Shown here one piece after another: positions 33,659-42,348 of a DNA stretch of 64,000 bases (positions are counted from its first letter, which is position 1; every line of letters starts with the position of its first letter). The notes beneath the pieces were generated by a model. That model made no database searches, was not told where the DNA came from, and was given only the letters and a program-made list of their open reading frames with translations. The stretch comes from Comamonadaceae bacterium ALPHA2B. Its GTDB lineage: Bacteria > Pseudomonadota > Gammaproteobacteria > Burkholderiales > Burkholderiaceae_C. The translations under genes and the position numbers were made by a program. The stretch lies in contig SCOE01000018.1 in NCBI GenBank assembly GCA_005503065.1, forward strand, positions 1 to 64,000, written 5' to 3'.

Positions 33659-34909
33659 ATGACCCACGCCTTGCGCAGCGGCGCCCATGCACCGCGCCAA
33701 CTGTTCGCCACCACGCCGGCCGAGCGCGTGGCGCTGGCACGCCGGCAGTTCTTCGAGGAAGGCCTGCGGCCCTCGGGCCTCGTGGGCGAAGCGGTCATCC
33801 AGTCGTGGATGCGCTGTAGCCGCACGCATACCGACACGCGGCAGCCCGTGGCCTTCGACCCCGTGACGCCCAGCAGGCTGCATTCGGCGCTGGGCCGCAA
33901 CCGCGAGCTGCTGGCCGCGGCACAGGCCGACCTGCTGGCGATGGAAGCGGCCCTGGCCGGCACTGGCTGCCGCGTGCTGCTGACCGCCTGCGACGGGGTG
34001 ATGCTGCACGTGACGCACCACCCCATGGCCCCGCGGCAACCCGTGCTGCACCGCACGGCGCGCGTGGGGGTGAACATCGCGGAACAGGTGGTGGGCACCA
34101 CGGCGCCGGGCATCGTCGCCAGCACCGGGCAGGCCTGCACCGTGAGCGGTGCCGAGCACTATTTCGAGCTCCTGCGCGAGGTGCACTGCGCCGCCGCACC
34201 GATCCGCGATGTGCACGGACGTCTGGCTGGCGTGCTGGACCTGTCGGTGGAGGGCCAGCGCTTCGGCTTCGATGCAGGTTCGATGGTCGGCCTGTACGCC
34301 ACCACGATCGAGAACCGGCTCCTGCAGGCCCAGTCGGGCGCGCACCTCGTCCTTCGCTTCCAGGCCAGCCCCGCACTGCTGGGCACGCCGCTGGAGGCGC
34401 TGGCCGGCATCGCGGCAGACGGCACGGTGGCCTGGCTCAACGACGCCGGTGCGCGCCTGATCGGCCGGCTGCCTGCGCAGGCCGGTGAACGCCGTGTGGA
34501 CGAACTGCTCGGCCACGACCTGCCCAGCCTGCTGCGCCTGGGTCGCCGCGAGGCCGCGCAGCCGATGCGGCTGGCCAGTGGACTGGGGGTGTGGATGCAG
34601 GCCCGCCTGCGCGCGGCCGACGGCATCGACTTCCGGCATGCGGTGGCGACGGCACCAGTGGCGAACGCCGCCCGCGACGAGCAGGTGCATGGTGCGGACG
34701 CTCCCTCGGGACGTGCACCCCAGGCCGCAATGGACGCCGCCCACCTTGCCGAAGACCATCGCGCGGGTTGGACGCTGCGCCAGCAGGAACACTTGCTCGT
34801 GCGGCAGACTCTGGCCGCTCACGACGGCAATGTCTCGCGCGCGGCACGCGCGCTCGGCGTATCGCGCGGCACGCTGTATCGGCGGCTGCGTGACGGCAAC
34901 GAGCCCTGA
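33659..34909 (+). CDS. AcoR-like regulator (GAF + Fis HTH, no AAA+ domain)
   Basis: A 416-residue regulator. The N-terminal part matches AcoR-type activators (VIQSWMRCSRTHTD near 50-60), followed by a GAF sensor domain at about 100-225 (TARVGVNIAEQVVGTTAPGIV, HCAAAPIRDVHGRLAGVLDLSV) and a PAS-like segment near 235-330. The C-terminus is a Fis-type HTH (NVSRAARALGVSRGTLYRRLRD). The central sigma-54 ATPase domain (GAFTGA, Walker A) is absent. It probably regulates the divergent PQQ dehydrogenase through the palindrome between them, without sigma-54. Confidence 0.82.
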   Translation: MTHALRSGAHAPRQLFATTPAERVALARRQFFEEGLRPSGLVGEAVIQSWMRCSRTHTDTRQPVAFDPVTPSRLHSALGRNRELLAAAQADLLAMEAALAGTGCRVLLTACDGVMLHVTHHPMAPRQPVLHRTARVGVNIAEQVVGTTAPGIVASTGQACTVSGAEHYFELLREVHCAAAPIRDVHGRLAGVLDLSVEGQRFGFDAGSMVGLYATTIENRLLQAQSGAHLVLRFQASPALLGTPLEALAGIAADGTVAWLNDAGARLIGRLPAQAGERRVDELLGHDLPSLLRLGRREAAQPMRLASGLGVWMQARLRAADGIDFRHAVATAPVANAARDEQVHGADAPSGRAPQAAMDAAHLAEDHRAGWTLRQQEHLLVRQTLAAHDGNVSRAARALGVSRGTLYRRLRDGNEP

Positions 34910-34970
34910 GCGCCGCCGTGCGCGCGCGGCCTGGCCCCTTGCCCATCGATGCGGCTGCCGACGGCTGGTG

Positions 34971-35480
34971 CTACAGCACCTCGTGAACACCCAGTCGATG
35001 GAAGCGCTGATCGTGGTAGACCATCGGCGGACACGCCTGCGTGCCCAGCCGGACCGCCCGGACTTCGCCAAGGAAGATGGTGTGCGTGCGGTACGGGATG
35101 CGATGGACCACGGCGCAATCGAAGGCAACCGCGGCCGAGCGGAGGATGGGCGCGCCCGTCGCAGCGCTGTCCCAATCACCCTGCTGGAACCGCTCGCCGC
35201 GGCGAGCCGGGTCACCGAATGCATGGACCAGGTCCTGGTCGGCAAAGGCCATGACGTTGACGGCCAGGATGCCGGCGGCGTCGATGGCGTCATGCGCGGA
35301 CGCGCCCTTGTTGATGCACACGAGCAGCGTGGGCGGATCGGCCGCCACGGAGCTCACCGCGGTGGCGACCAGGCCGACGCGCGTGTCGCCGAACCGGCTC
35401 GTGATCAGCGACACCCCGGCGGCCAGGCGACGCATGCCGGCCTTGTAGGCATCCGGCACCGGACATTCATCTGCGGCCAT
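34971..35480 (-). CDS. Flavin reductase domain protein
   Basis: A 169-residue flavin reductase-like (HpaC-type) protein: RLAAGVSLITSRFGDTRVGLVATAVSSVAADPPTLLVCIN near residues 15-55 and the FMN-binding domain's usual ILAVNVMA and HTIFLGEV strands. It is expected to supply reduced FMN to the monooxygenase encoded 46 bases upstream. The ATG at 35480 has AGGAGG ahead of it (minus strand GGAGGCCCGC). The two genes together form a two-component flavin monooxygenase. Confidence 0.87.
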   Translation of the reverse strand: MAADECPVPDAYKAGMRRLAAGVSLITSRFGDTRVGLVATAVSSVAADPPTLLVCINKGASAHDAIDAAGILAVNVMAFADQDLVHAFGDPARRGERFQQGDWDSAATGAPILRSAAVAFDCAVVHRIPYRTHTIFLGEVRAVRLGTQACPPMVYHDQRFHRLGVHEVL

Positions 35481-35526
35481 GCGGGCCTCCTGCAAACGAT
35501 GGGAAAGATGACGCGGGCGCCACGGC

Positions 35527-36951
35527 TCAGGCCGCGGCCGGCTCGCGCTGCCAGCTGACGCCGGTGCCGCCGGCACTTTTTTCCGCCGTGCCCTTGAAGG
35601 CGCCGCGGTAGCGCGCCGCCGCGTGGCGCTGGGGCAGCCGGCCGCCGGATTCCGGAAACATCTTCTGGCGCAGCGAGCCTGGCGCGTACTCGCGCTGCGC
35701 AAGGCCGCGGTCCTGCAGCACCGGGATGACGTGCTCGATGAAGTCGCGGTAGGAGTCCGGGAAGAACTGGGCAATCATGTTCACGCCGTCGATGCCCGCG
35801 TCCTGCCACTTCTCCAGTTCGTCGGCGATGCTCTCGGGCGTGCCGACGATGCGCCCGCTGTACGACAGCGCCTTGACCAGGTCGGACACCTTGGCCTTCT
35901 TGCCGTTGTGCGAATCCTCGTACATGCGCGCATAGCCCTGCACGCCGGACATGTTGGACTGCTCGAGCGTCATGTTCGGGTCCAGGCCGCCCAGGTCGAT
36001 GCCCATGTCGCGGCTGATGTGCGCCGCCATGCCGTCATAGCTCACCCACTGGTCGATCTCCTCGGACTTGCGCCACGCCTCCTCCATGGTGCTGCCGACC
36101 ACGAACGAAAAGCCCTGGATGAACTTGAGGTCCTCGGCACGCCGGCCGGCGTTCACCACGACCTGGCGCGACTCCGCGATCGCCTTGCGCGCACCTTCGA
36201 GCGTGGGATACAGGACGAAGGTGCCTTCGGCATGCCGGGCGGCGAACTCGCGCCCCACCTTGGACGAACCGGCCTGGTAGAGCACCGGCACGCGCTGCGC
36301 GGAGGGCGAGCACATGTGCGGCCCCAGGACCCGGTAGCGCTCGCTGCTGTGATAGATGCGGTGGATCTTGTCCGCGTCGGCATAGACACCGTTGAGCCTG
36401 TCGCCGAGCACGGCACCTTCGTCCCACGAGCCCTCCCAGAGCTTGTAGACCACGTCCATGTATTCCTCGGCCCAGCGATAGCGCTCGTCGTGCTCCACGA
36501 TCTGGTCGAAGCCGAAGTTCTGCGCCGCATTGTGGGTGGCGCTGGTGACGATGTTCCAGCCGATGCGGCCCTTGCTCAGGTGGTCGAGCGTGGACATGCG
36601 GCGTGCGAAGCTGAACGGGTGCTCGGACATGATCGAGCTGGTGAAGGTCAGCCCCAGGTGCTCCGTCACGCCGATCAGTGCGGCACACAGCGCCCCGGTG
36701 TCGTTGCAGGGGATCTGCATGCCTTCCCTGATGTACGTGTCCCACGAGCCGTTGTAGGCGGGATCGATGCCCAGCACGTCGGCCAGGAACAGGGCGTCGA
36801 ACTTGCCCTTTTCCAGCAGGACCACCAGCTCCTTCCAGGTCTCCAGGTTGTCGAAGTTCATCTGCGTGCTGCGCGGGTGGCGCCAGGTGCCGTGGTAGAT
36901 GTGGGAGACGACGTTCATCGAGAAGCAGTTGAAGATGAGGCGTGGGCGCAT
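35527..36951 (-). CDS. NtaA/SnaA/DszA-type FMNH2-dependent monooxygenase
   Basis: A luciferase-like monooxygenase (474 aa) of the NtaA/DszA branch, starting LIFNCFSMNVVSHIYHGTWRHP. Typical parts: FDALFLADVLG near 52, GLTFTSSIMSEHPFSFARRMSTLDHLSKGRIGWNIVTS near 100-137, and VLYQAGSSKVGREFAARHAEGTF near 225. Family members oxidise chelators, pristinamycin or organosulphur compounds with FMNH2. The substrate is unknown. The C-terminus past residue 440 is a basic tail not needed by the fold. It works with the reductase next to it; the AraC gene further upstream, same strand, is a likely regulator. Confidence 0.88.
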   Translation of the reverse strand: MRPRLIFNCFSMNVVSHIYHGTWRHPRSTQMNFDNLETWKELVVLLEKGKFDALFLADVLGIDPAYNGSWDTYIREGMQIPCNDTGALCAALIGVTEHLGLTFTSSIMSEHPFSFARRMSTLDHLSKGRIGWNIVTSATHNAAQNFGFDQIVEHDERYRWAEEYMDVVYKLWEGSWDEGAVLGDRLNGVYADADKIHRIYHSSERYRVLGPHMCSPSAQRVPVLYQAGSSKVGREFAARHAEGTFVLYPTLEGARKAIAESRQVVVNAGRRAEDLKFIQGFSFVVGSTMEEAWRKSEEIDQWVSYDGMAAHISRDMGIDLGGLDPNMTLEQSNMSGVQGYARMYEDSHNGKKAKVSDLVKALSYSGRIVGTPESIADELEKWQDAGIDGVNMIAQFFPDSYRDFIEHVIPVLQDRGLAQREYAPGSLRQKMFPESGGRLPQRHAAARYRGAFKGTAEKSAGGTGVSWQREPAAA

Positions 36952-37185
36952 GGTCGGCTTTCAGGTGGAGAGAAGTTGAAGGTCCGGCGGTGGTTGCCGC
37001 GTGAAAGCCCAGTCTAGGAACGGCCCCGCACCGGGTCTTGGCGCAGAGCGCACGCGTTCTTTGCTGCCAGCGAACAGCGGCATCGCGAGCAAAGCGCGCA
37101 GCCGGCTGCATGCCGGCGTGCGGCGCCCGGTCGTTGCAGGAAACGCTTGAAGGGAAGGTGCGCAGCCGGCCTGCGCGGCCGGCGC

Positions 37186-38142
37186 TCAGCCGCTCGGGGC
37201 GGCGGCGCTGCGGAACTCGCGCGCCGTCTGGCCGTAGCGCGCGCGAAAACTGCGGCTGAAGTGCGAGAGGTCGTTGAAACCCCAGCGGTAGGCGATCTGC
37301 GAGATGGAGACATCCGCCGGGCTGCCCGCGAGGTCCTCCGCGCAACGGGCGAGCCGGCTGTCCAGCAGGATGCGGCCGAAGGACCGGCCGCCCTCCTCCA
37401 GGACCTTGTGGAGGTAGCGCGGAGAGATTCGGAAGTGCTGCGCGACCGTCACGGGTGACAGCGACGGATCCGCCGCATTCAATTCGACGTGGTGCCTGAT
37501 GGTGTCGCACAGGCTGCGCCTGACGTTGTCCCGTGCGGATTCGGTGGCAGCCGCGGTGGCACCCAGGGACAGCGCGACGAGATCGACCAGACTTTCACCG
37601 AGTTGCGCGGCTGCGCCATCAGGCACCGAGTCGGCCCGCGCCGCGATCGACTTCAGCAGGTTGATGGCGATGGTGCCGAGCCCGCCGTCCTCGCTCACGC
37701 GCGTGGCGGTCCGGTGTTCAGGATGCCTCAGGAGCGGACGCAGCAGGTGATGCGGGATCCGGAACGAATGCTGCTCCCAGTCGTCGCTGCAGTAGTCGTT
37801 GAGGTAAGGCTGCGTGGAGTCGACGATGGCGAAGTCGCCCGGCTGCAGCAGCACATCGCGGCCGCCCTGACACATGCGGCATTGGCCGCGCACCTGCAGG
37901 TTGAGGAAATAGACCTCGACCGGCATGCGGCGGATCTCCGCCGGCCCGCGGTGGACCGCCTGGCGCGAGGACGCGATCGTGGTGACGTTGATGGTGGACA
38001 GCAGGTGCGCCGCGACGCGGCCCGAGAAGCCCTGCTCGCCCATGGGGCGCGGATCGAGTGCCACATACGCCTGGCACAGCACCTCACGCCAATAGCTGAA
38101 CTTCTCCTTGGCCGGAAGGGCGTCGGTGGTCCAAGTCTGCAC
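37186..38142 (-). CDS. AraC family transcriptional regulator
   Basis: A 318-residue AraC-type regulator. The N-terminal half is an AraC-binding-like beta domain (WTTDALPAKEKFSYWREVLCQAYV at the start, FSGRVAAHLLSTINVTTI, LQPGDFAIVDSTQPY near 105). The C-terminal half is the double HTH, with LSPVTVAQHFRISPRYLHKVLEEGG and ISQIAYRWGFNDLSHFSRSFRARYGQTAREFR near 280-312. This is the FeaR/NahR-like group often linked to aromatic metabolism. It lies upstream of the monooxygenase pair on the same strand (234-base gap) and divergent from the E1 genes; either may be the target. Confidence 0.85.
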   Translation of the reverse strand: MQTWTTDALPAKEKFSYWREVLCQAYVALDPRPMGEQGFSGRVAAHLLSTINVTTIASSRQAVHRGPAEIRRMPVEVYFLNLQVRGQCRMCQGGRDVLLQPGDFAIVDSTQPYLNDYCSDDWEQHSFRIPHHLLRPLLRHPEHRTATRVSEDGGLGTIAINLLKSIAARADSVPDGAAAQLGESLVDLVALSLGATAAATESARDNVRRSLCDTIRHHVELNAADPSLSPVTVAQHFRISPRYLHKVLEEGGRSFGRILLDSRLARCAEDLAGSPADVSISQIAYRWGFNDLSHFSRSFRARYGQTAREFRSAAAPSG

Positions 38143-38271
38143 GATGGTGGTTCCAGGACGTTGAGCGCGGTCCTGGATGACGCAACAACCGTGCCGAACC
38201 GTCGCCCGTACGGATCGCGCCCAACCACCGCACGGCGCGGTTCGCCAAGGGTTAGCCCCCTCGCCCCGAAT

Positions 38272-38296
38272 TAGTCACGTTCGTTACGATTTTGGC
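38272..38296 (+). promoter_or_regulatory. TCGTCACG..CGTGACGA-type motif, copy B
   Basis: TAGTCACGTTCGTTACGA followed by TTTTGGC. It matches the copies at 5448 and 40342 with a few changes. It ends 33 bases before the E1-alpha ATG, a promoter-like position. Confidence 0.45.
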
Positions 38297-38329
38297 CGAA
38301 ACGCACGCTGCACGTGCGCTGGAGACAAG

Positions 38330-39349
38330 ATGCATTCCGCGCTTTCGGGGCCGCAGGCCCTGGATCTTTACCGCACGATGGTGCGCATCCGCGCCTTCGA
38401 GAACGCCGCCGAGGCGGCCAGCCAGGGCGGCGTCAGCGCCTATGGTCAGCAGGCGGCCGGCACCGCCAAGGTGCGCGGGCCGCTGCACCTGTCGACCGGC
38501 CAGGAGGCCGTGCCTGCCGGCGTCTGCGCGCACCTGAACCCGAACGATTACCTCACGTCCACGCACCGCGGCCACGGCCACACGCTGGCCAAGGGCGCCG
38601 ACCTGGGCCGCATGATGGCCGAGCTGTTCGGCAAGGCCACCGGCTTCAACGGCGGCAAGGGCGGCTCGATGCACATTGCCGACTTCTCCGTGGGCATGCT
38701 CGGGGCCAATGGGGTCGTGGCCGCGGGCCTGCCGATCGCCGTCGGCGCAGCGCATGCACAGAAGATCCAGCAGAGAAGCGCCATCACCGTCTGCTTCTTC
38801 GGCGACGGCGCCATCAACCGCGGGCCGTTTCTCGAATCGCTGAACTGGGCGCGCGTGTATGCGCTGCCGGTGCTCTTCGTGTGCGAGGACAACCGCTGGA
38901 GCGCCACCACCGCCAGCGGCCCGATGACCGCGGGCGACGGCGCCTCCGCCCGCGCCGGGTCCATGGACATCCCTGCGACGCAGGTCGACGGCAACGACGT
39001 CTTCGCCGTGCACGAGGCCGCGCAGCGACTGGTGGCCCAGGTGCGGGCCGGCGAGGGCCCGCGCCTGCTGCACGCGCTCACCTACCGCGTGAAGGGACAT
39101 GTCTCGGTCGACCCCGCGGCCTACCGTGATCCGGCCGAACTTCAGGCCGCGCTGCAGACCGACCCGATCGCGCGGGCGCGCAACCGCCTCCTGGCCGGTG
39201 GCGTGGACGCGGCGGCGCTGGCCGCCGTCGAGAACGAAGCGCACGCCGAGGTCCACGCCGCGCTGGCTGCCGCCGACGCCGCGCCCTGGCCGGAGGCCGC
39301 CGCCGCTTTCACCGACGTGCAGACCCTCGGCGAGGGCCAATGGAGATGA
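38330..39349 (+). CDS. 2-oxoacid/acetoin dehydrogenase E1 component, alpha subunit
   Basis: TPP-dependent dehydrogenase alpha chain (339 aa). Features: YRTMVRIRAFE near the N-terminus, HGHTLAKGAD near 85, GGKGGSMHIAD near 110, and the TPP motif GDGAINRGPFLESLNWARVY...VCEDN near 158-190. It forms a heterotetramer with the beta chain encoded next. Substrate classes are acetoin, pyruvate or branched 2-oxoacids; AcoA-like features favour an acetoin-type enzyme. No E2 or E3 gene follows, which is odd. The ATG at 38330 has GGAGA 6 bases ahead. Confidence 0.88.
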   Translation: MHSALSGPQALDLYRTMVRIRAFENAAEAASQGGVSAYGQQAAGTAKVRGPLHLSTGQEAVPAGVCAHLNPNDYLTSTHRGHGHTLAKGADLGRMMAELFGKATGFNGGKGGSMHIADFSVGMLGANGVVAAGLPIAVGAAHAQKIQQRSAITVCFFGDGAINRGPFLESLNWARVYALPVLFVCEDNRWSATTASGPMTAGDGASARAGSMDIPATQVDGNDVFAVHEAAQRLVAQVRAGEGPRLLHALTYRVKGHVSVDPAAYRDPAELQAALQTDPIARARNRLLAGGVDAAALAAVENEAHAEVHAALAAADAAPWPEAAAAFTDVQTLGEGQWR

Positions 39350-40308
39350 ACGAACAAAAAACCACCTACGCCGATGCCGCCGTGCGCGCCGTCGCGCACG
39401 AGATGGACGCCGACCCGCGCGTGGTGGTGCTCGGCGAGGACGTCGGCCGCGGCGGGATCTTCGGCCAGTACAAGGGGCTGCAGTCGCGTTTCGGCAGCGA
39501 CCGCGTCATCGACACGCCGATCAGCGAGGCGGCCATCATGGGCGCGGGCGTGGGCATGGCGCTGGCGGGCCTGAAGCCGGTGGTGGAGATGCGCGTGGTC
39601 GACTTCGCGCTGTGCGGCATGGACGAGTTGGTCAACCAGGCCGCGAAGAACCGCTTCATGTTCGGCGGCCAGGGCCGCGTGCCGCTGGTGGCGCGCCTGC
39701 CCGGCGGCATCTGGGACGCGTCGGCGGCTCAGCACTCGCAGTCGCTCGAAGCCTGGTTCGCCCATCTGCCGGGCGTGGTGGTGGTGTGCCCTTCCACGCC
39801 GCAGGACAACTTCAGCCTGCTGCGCGCGGCCATCGCCTGCGAGGACCCGGTGGTCTACATCGAGCACAAGGCGCTGTGGGGCACGGCCGGGCCGGTGGAC
39901 GAATCGCTGGTTGTGCCGCTCGGTCGTGCGGCGCACCTGCGCAGCGGCGATGCGCTCACGATGGTCAGCTGGAGCCGGCAGGTGCAGGTGTGCGCCGCAG
40001 CCTGCGAAGCTCTGGCAGAGGAAGACATCGCGGTCGACCTGATCGACCTGCGCACGCTCTGGCCCTGGGACCGCGAGGCCGTGCTCGACAGCTGCGGCCG
40101 CACCGGCCGGCTGCTGGTGGTGCACGAGGCGGTGCAGGCCGCGGGCTTCGGCGCCGAGGTCGCGGCCACTGCGGCCGAGGCCACGGGCTGCCGCGTCGCG
40201 CGCCTCGGGGCGCCGCGCATTCCGGTGGGCTACGCGCCGGTGCTGGAAGCGCAATCGCGGGTCACCGCGGAGGCGATCGCAGCAGCGGCGCGCCGGCTCG
40301 TGGGCTGA
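39340..40308 (+). CDS. 2-oxoacid/acetoin dehydrogenase E1 component, beta subunit
   Basis: Beta chain of the TPP enzyme (322 aa): VVVLGEDVGRGGIFGQYKGL near 30-48, DTPISEAAIMGAGVGMALAG near 65, RLPGGIWDASAAQHSQSLEAWFAHLPGVVVVCPSTPQDN near 125-165, and DLRTLWPWDREAV near 235. The reading start overlaps the alpha gene by 10 bases; a second ATG at 39346 overlaps by four (ATGA) and is an equally good choice. Either way translation is coupled. After it comes a MarR gene rather than an acetyltransferase. Confidence 0.88.
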   Translation: MEMNEQKTTYADAAVRAVAHEMDADPRVVVLGEDVGRGGIFGQYKGLQSRFGSDRVIDTPISEAAIMGAGVGMALAGLKPVVEMRVVDFALCGMDELVNQAAKNRFMFGGQGRVPLVARLPGGIWDASAAQHSQSLEAWFAHLPGVVVVCPSTPQDNFSLLRAAIACEDPVVYIEHKALWGTAGPVDESLVVPLGRAAHLRSGDALTMVSWSRQVQVCAAACEALAEEDIAVDLIDLRTLWPWDREAVLDSCGRTGRLLVVHEAVQAAGFGAEVAATAAEATGCRVARLGAPRIPVGYAPVLEAQSRVTAEAIAAAARRLVG

Positions 40309-40341
40309 GCGGGGCGCGCGCGATCCATCCGGAGAAGAAGA

Positions 40342-40366
40342 TCGTCACGATCGTGACGAATTTGGC
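40342..40366 (+). promoter_or_regulatory. TCGTCACG..CGTGACGA-type motif, copy C
   Basis: TCGTCACGATCGTGACGA is a perfect 18-bp palindrome, followed by ATTTGGC. It is the best copy of the motif. It lies in the 145-base gap between the E1-beta gene and the MarR gene, 87 bases before the latter. Confidence 0.5.
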
Positions 40367-40453
40367 GCCATCGCCCGTCTGGCGGGCGCTGGCGGCCGAT
40401 TGCACTTTCGCGATTTCGCTTCCCTTTGACGCGCGGCATGCCCACAATGGCGC

Positions 40454-40888
40454 ATGGACCCGCTCTTCTTCAAGCTCGCGCGTGTGGTCAACCTCACGGC
40501 CCGCCCGTTCCAGGAATCGATCGGCCAGCAGCATCAGCTGACGCTGAACGAATGGCGCGTGATGTCGCTGCTCGGCGCCGAGCCGGGCCTGACGGCGACG
40601 CAGGTGGCCGAGCTCACGGGCCTGGACAAGATGAGCACAAGCCGCGCCATCGCGGGCCTGTCGCGCCGGCGCCGGCTGCAGCGCCACGACGACCCGGCCG
40701 ACCAGCGGCGCAGCCGGCTCTACCTCACGGGTGCGGGCAAGACGCTGTGCAACACGGTGGGTGCACTGGCCCAGGCGCGCGAGGCGGCGCTCTTCGCCAA
40801 GGTCAAGCCGGCCGACCTGAGCCGGCTCGACGGCATCCTCGACACCCTGCTGGCCAGCGTGGCCGCCGACGCCCAGGCCGGCGGCTGA
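40454..40888 (+). CDS. MarR family regulator (after E1 genes)
   Basis: A 144-residue MarR protein: LTLNEWRVMSLLGAEPGLTATQVAELTGLDKMSTSRAIAGLSRRRRLQRHDDPADQRRSRLYLTGAGK covers helices and wing. It is cotranscribed or closely follows the E1 pair and converges with the aldo/keto reductase gene (6-base gap between stops). Probable autoregulator; the target may be the preceding genes. Confidence 0.85.
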   Translation: MDPLFFKLARVVNLTARPFQESIGQQHQLTLNEWRVMSLLGAEPGLTATQVAELTGLDKMSTSRAIAGLSRRRRLQRHDDPADQRRSRLYLTGAGKTLCNTVGALAQAREAALFAKVKPADLSRLDGILDTLLASVAADAQAGG

Positions 40889-40894
40889 AGGCCT

Positions 40895-41950
40895 TCAGCG
40901 ACCCGGCGCCGCGGCGGCGATCTGCGCCCGCCGGGCATCGCCCTGGCGCGACAGCATCCAGCCCGGGTACTCGGACGGCAACGCGCTCACGGCATCGAGC
41001 GTCTGCAGGTCCTCCGCGCTCAGGCGCACCTGCGTGGCGGCGATGTTGTCCTCGAGCTGCTCGATGCGCTTGGCACCCACGATCACCGAGGTCACCACCG
41101 GCTGGTGCAGCAGCCAGGCCAGCGCGATCTGCGCCACCGACACGCCCTTGGCCTCGGCGATGCCGCGCATGGCATCGACGCAGTCCCAGGCGCGCTCCTT
41201 GTTGACGGGAGGGAAGTCGAAGGCGGTGCGGCGGCTGCCGGCTTCGGCCTGCTGGGCGCGGCCGTACTTGCCGCTGAGCAGGCCACCGGCCAGCGGGCTC
41301 CACACCATCAGGCCGACGCCTTCGCTGCGCATCATCGGCACCAGCTCGCGCTCCAGGTCGCGGCCGGCGATGGTGTAGTAGGCCTGCAGCGACTGGAAGC
41401 GCGCGAGGCCCAGCCGCTCCGAGGTGCCCAGTGCCTTCGCGATCTGCCAGGCGGCCCAGTTCGACACGCCGATGTAGCGCACGTGGCCGTGCCGCACCAG
41501 CGTGTCCAGTGCCTCCAGCGACTCCTCCACCGGCGTGGCCGGATCGAAGCCGTGCACCTGGTAGAGGTCGATGTGGTCGAGCTGCAGGCGCTTCAGGCTG
41601 GCCTTGCACGCCTCCAGGACGTGGTAGCGCGAGAGGCCGCGCGAGTTGGGTCCCTTGGTGCCCGTCTCGGCCAACACCTTGGTGGCGACGACGACGTTCT
41701 CGCGCGGCACCTTCAGGTTCTTCAAGGCCTGGCCGGTGATGACCTCGGAGTTGCCGTCGGCATACACGTTGGCCGTGTCGATGAAGTTGATGCCGGCCTC
41801 GAGCGCACGGCCCACCAGGCCGTCGGCCTCGGCCTGGTCGAGCCGGCCGATCTGGCCCCAGATGCCGGCGTCGCCGCCGCCGAAGGTCATGGTGCCGAGG
41901 CACAGCTCGGAGACGAAAAGGCCGGTGCGGCCCAGGGGGATGTAGCGCAT
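40895..41950 (-). CDS. Aldo/keto reductase
   Basis: A 351-residue AKR with the catalytic set: Asp and Tyr in [12 protein letters not shown] near 58-64, Lys in VVVATKV near 90, and His in [10 protein letters not shown] near 130. The NADPH-binding end shows [18 protein letters not shown] near 290-305. It resembles the YajO/Gcy-like group that reduces aldehydes, ketones or sugars. Single gene, convergent with the MarR gene. Confidence 0.9.
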   Translation of the reverse strand: MRYIPLGRTGLFVSELCLGTMTFGGGDAGIWGQIGRLDQAEADGLVGRALEAGINFIDTANVYADGNSEVITGQALKNLKVPRENVVVATKVLAETGTKGPNSRGLSRYHVLEACKASLKRLQLDHIDLYQVHGFDPATPVEESLEALDTLVRHGHVRYIGVSNWAAWQIAKALGTSERLGLARFQSLQAYYTIAGRDLERELVPMMRSEGVGLMVWSPLAGGLLSGKYGRAQQAEAGSRRTAFDFPPVNKERAWDCVDAMRGIAEAKGVSVAQIALAWLLHQPVVTSVIVGAKRIEQLEDNIAATQVRLSAEDLQTLDAVSALPSEYPGWMLSRQGDARRAQIAAAAPGR

Positions 41951-42348
41951 GCGATGAAGCTCCTTGCAGTCGTCGACAGCGACGACGGCGTGCAGGGTGC
42001 ATCAGCAGTGCATCCCGCGTCGCGCACGCGGGTATCGCCACACCTGGAGCAGGATCCAGGTGCAGGACGACGTGGGCTCGGGCCGCGAAGCCCGTCGATG
42101 TCGAGGATGGCACCGGTCACGACACCGCTCCTCGGCAGCCACCGAATCAACCATGCACAGCGTCCGCTGCCAGCCGTTGGCCGACGGGCCGGCGGCGACA
42201 CCGTCTGCCCCGGGGTTTTCACCCGCGGCGGATCGACGGCCTGCCGCTACAAACGACGCCACGCCGGTGTGCCTGCGCGTCGCCGACCCGATCGCCGGAC
42301 GGCGCCATCGATGCCGGCCGAGTCCGTGATTCCCGAGGAGACCCCCTG
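41951..42348. other. Intergenic region AKR / Bug protein (398 bp)
   Basis: Divergent promoters of the aldo/keto reductase (-) and the second Bug gene (+) are expected here. I see no gene, no strong hairpin and no clean promoter; short open frames are Arg/Pro rich without ribosome sites. GAGGAG lies about 12 bases before the Bug ATG. Confidence 0.5.
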
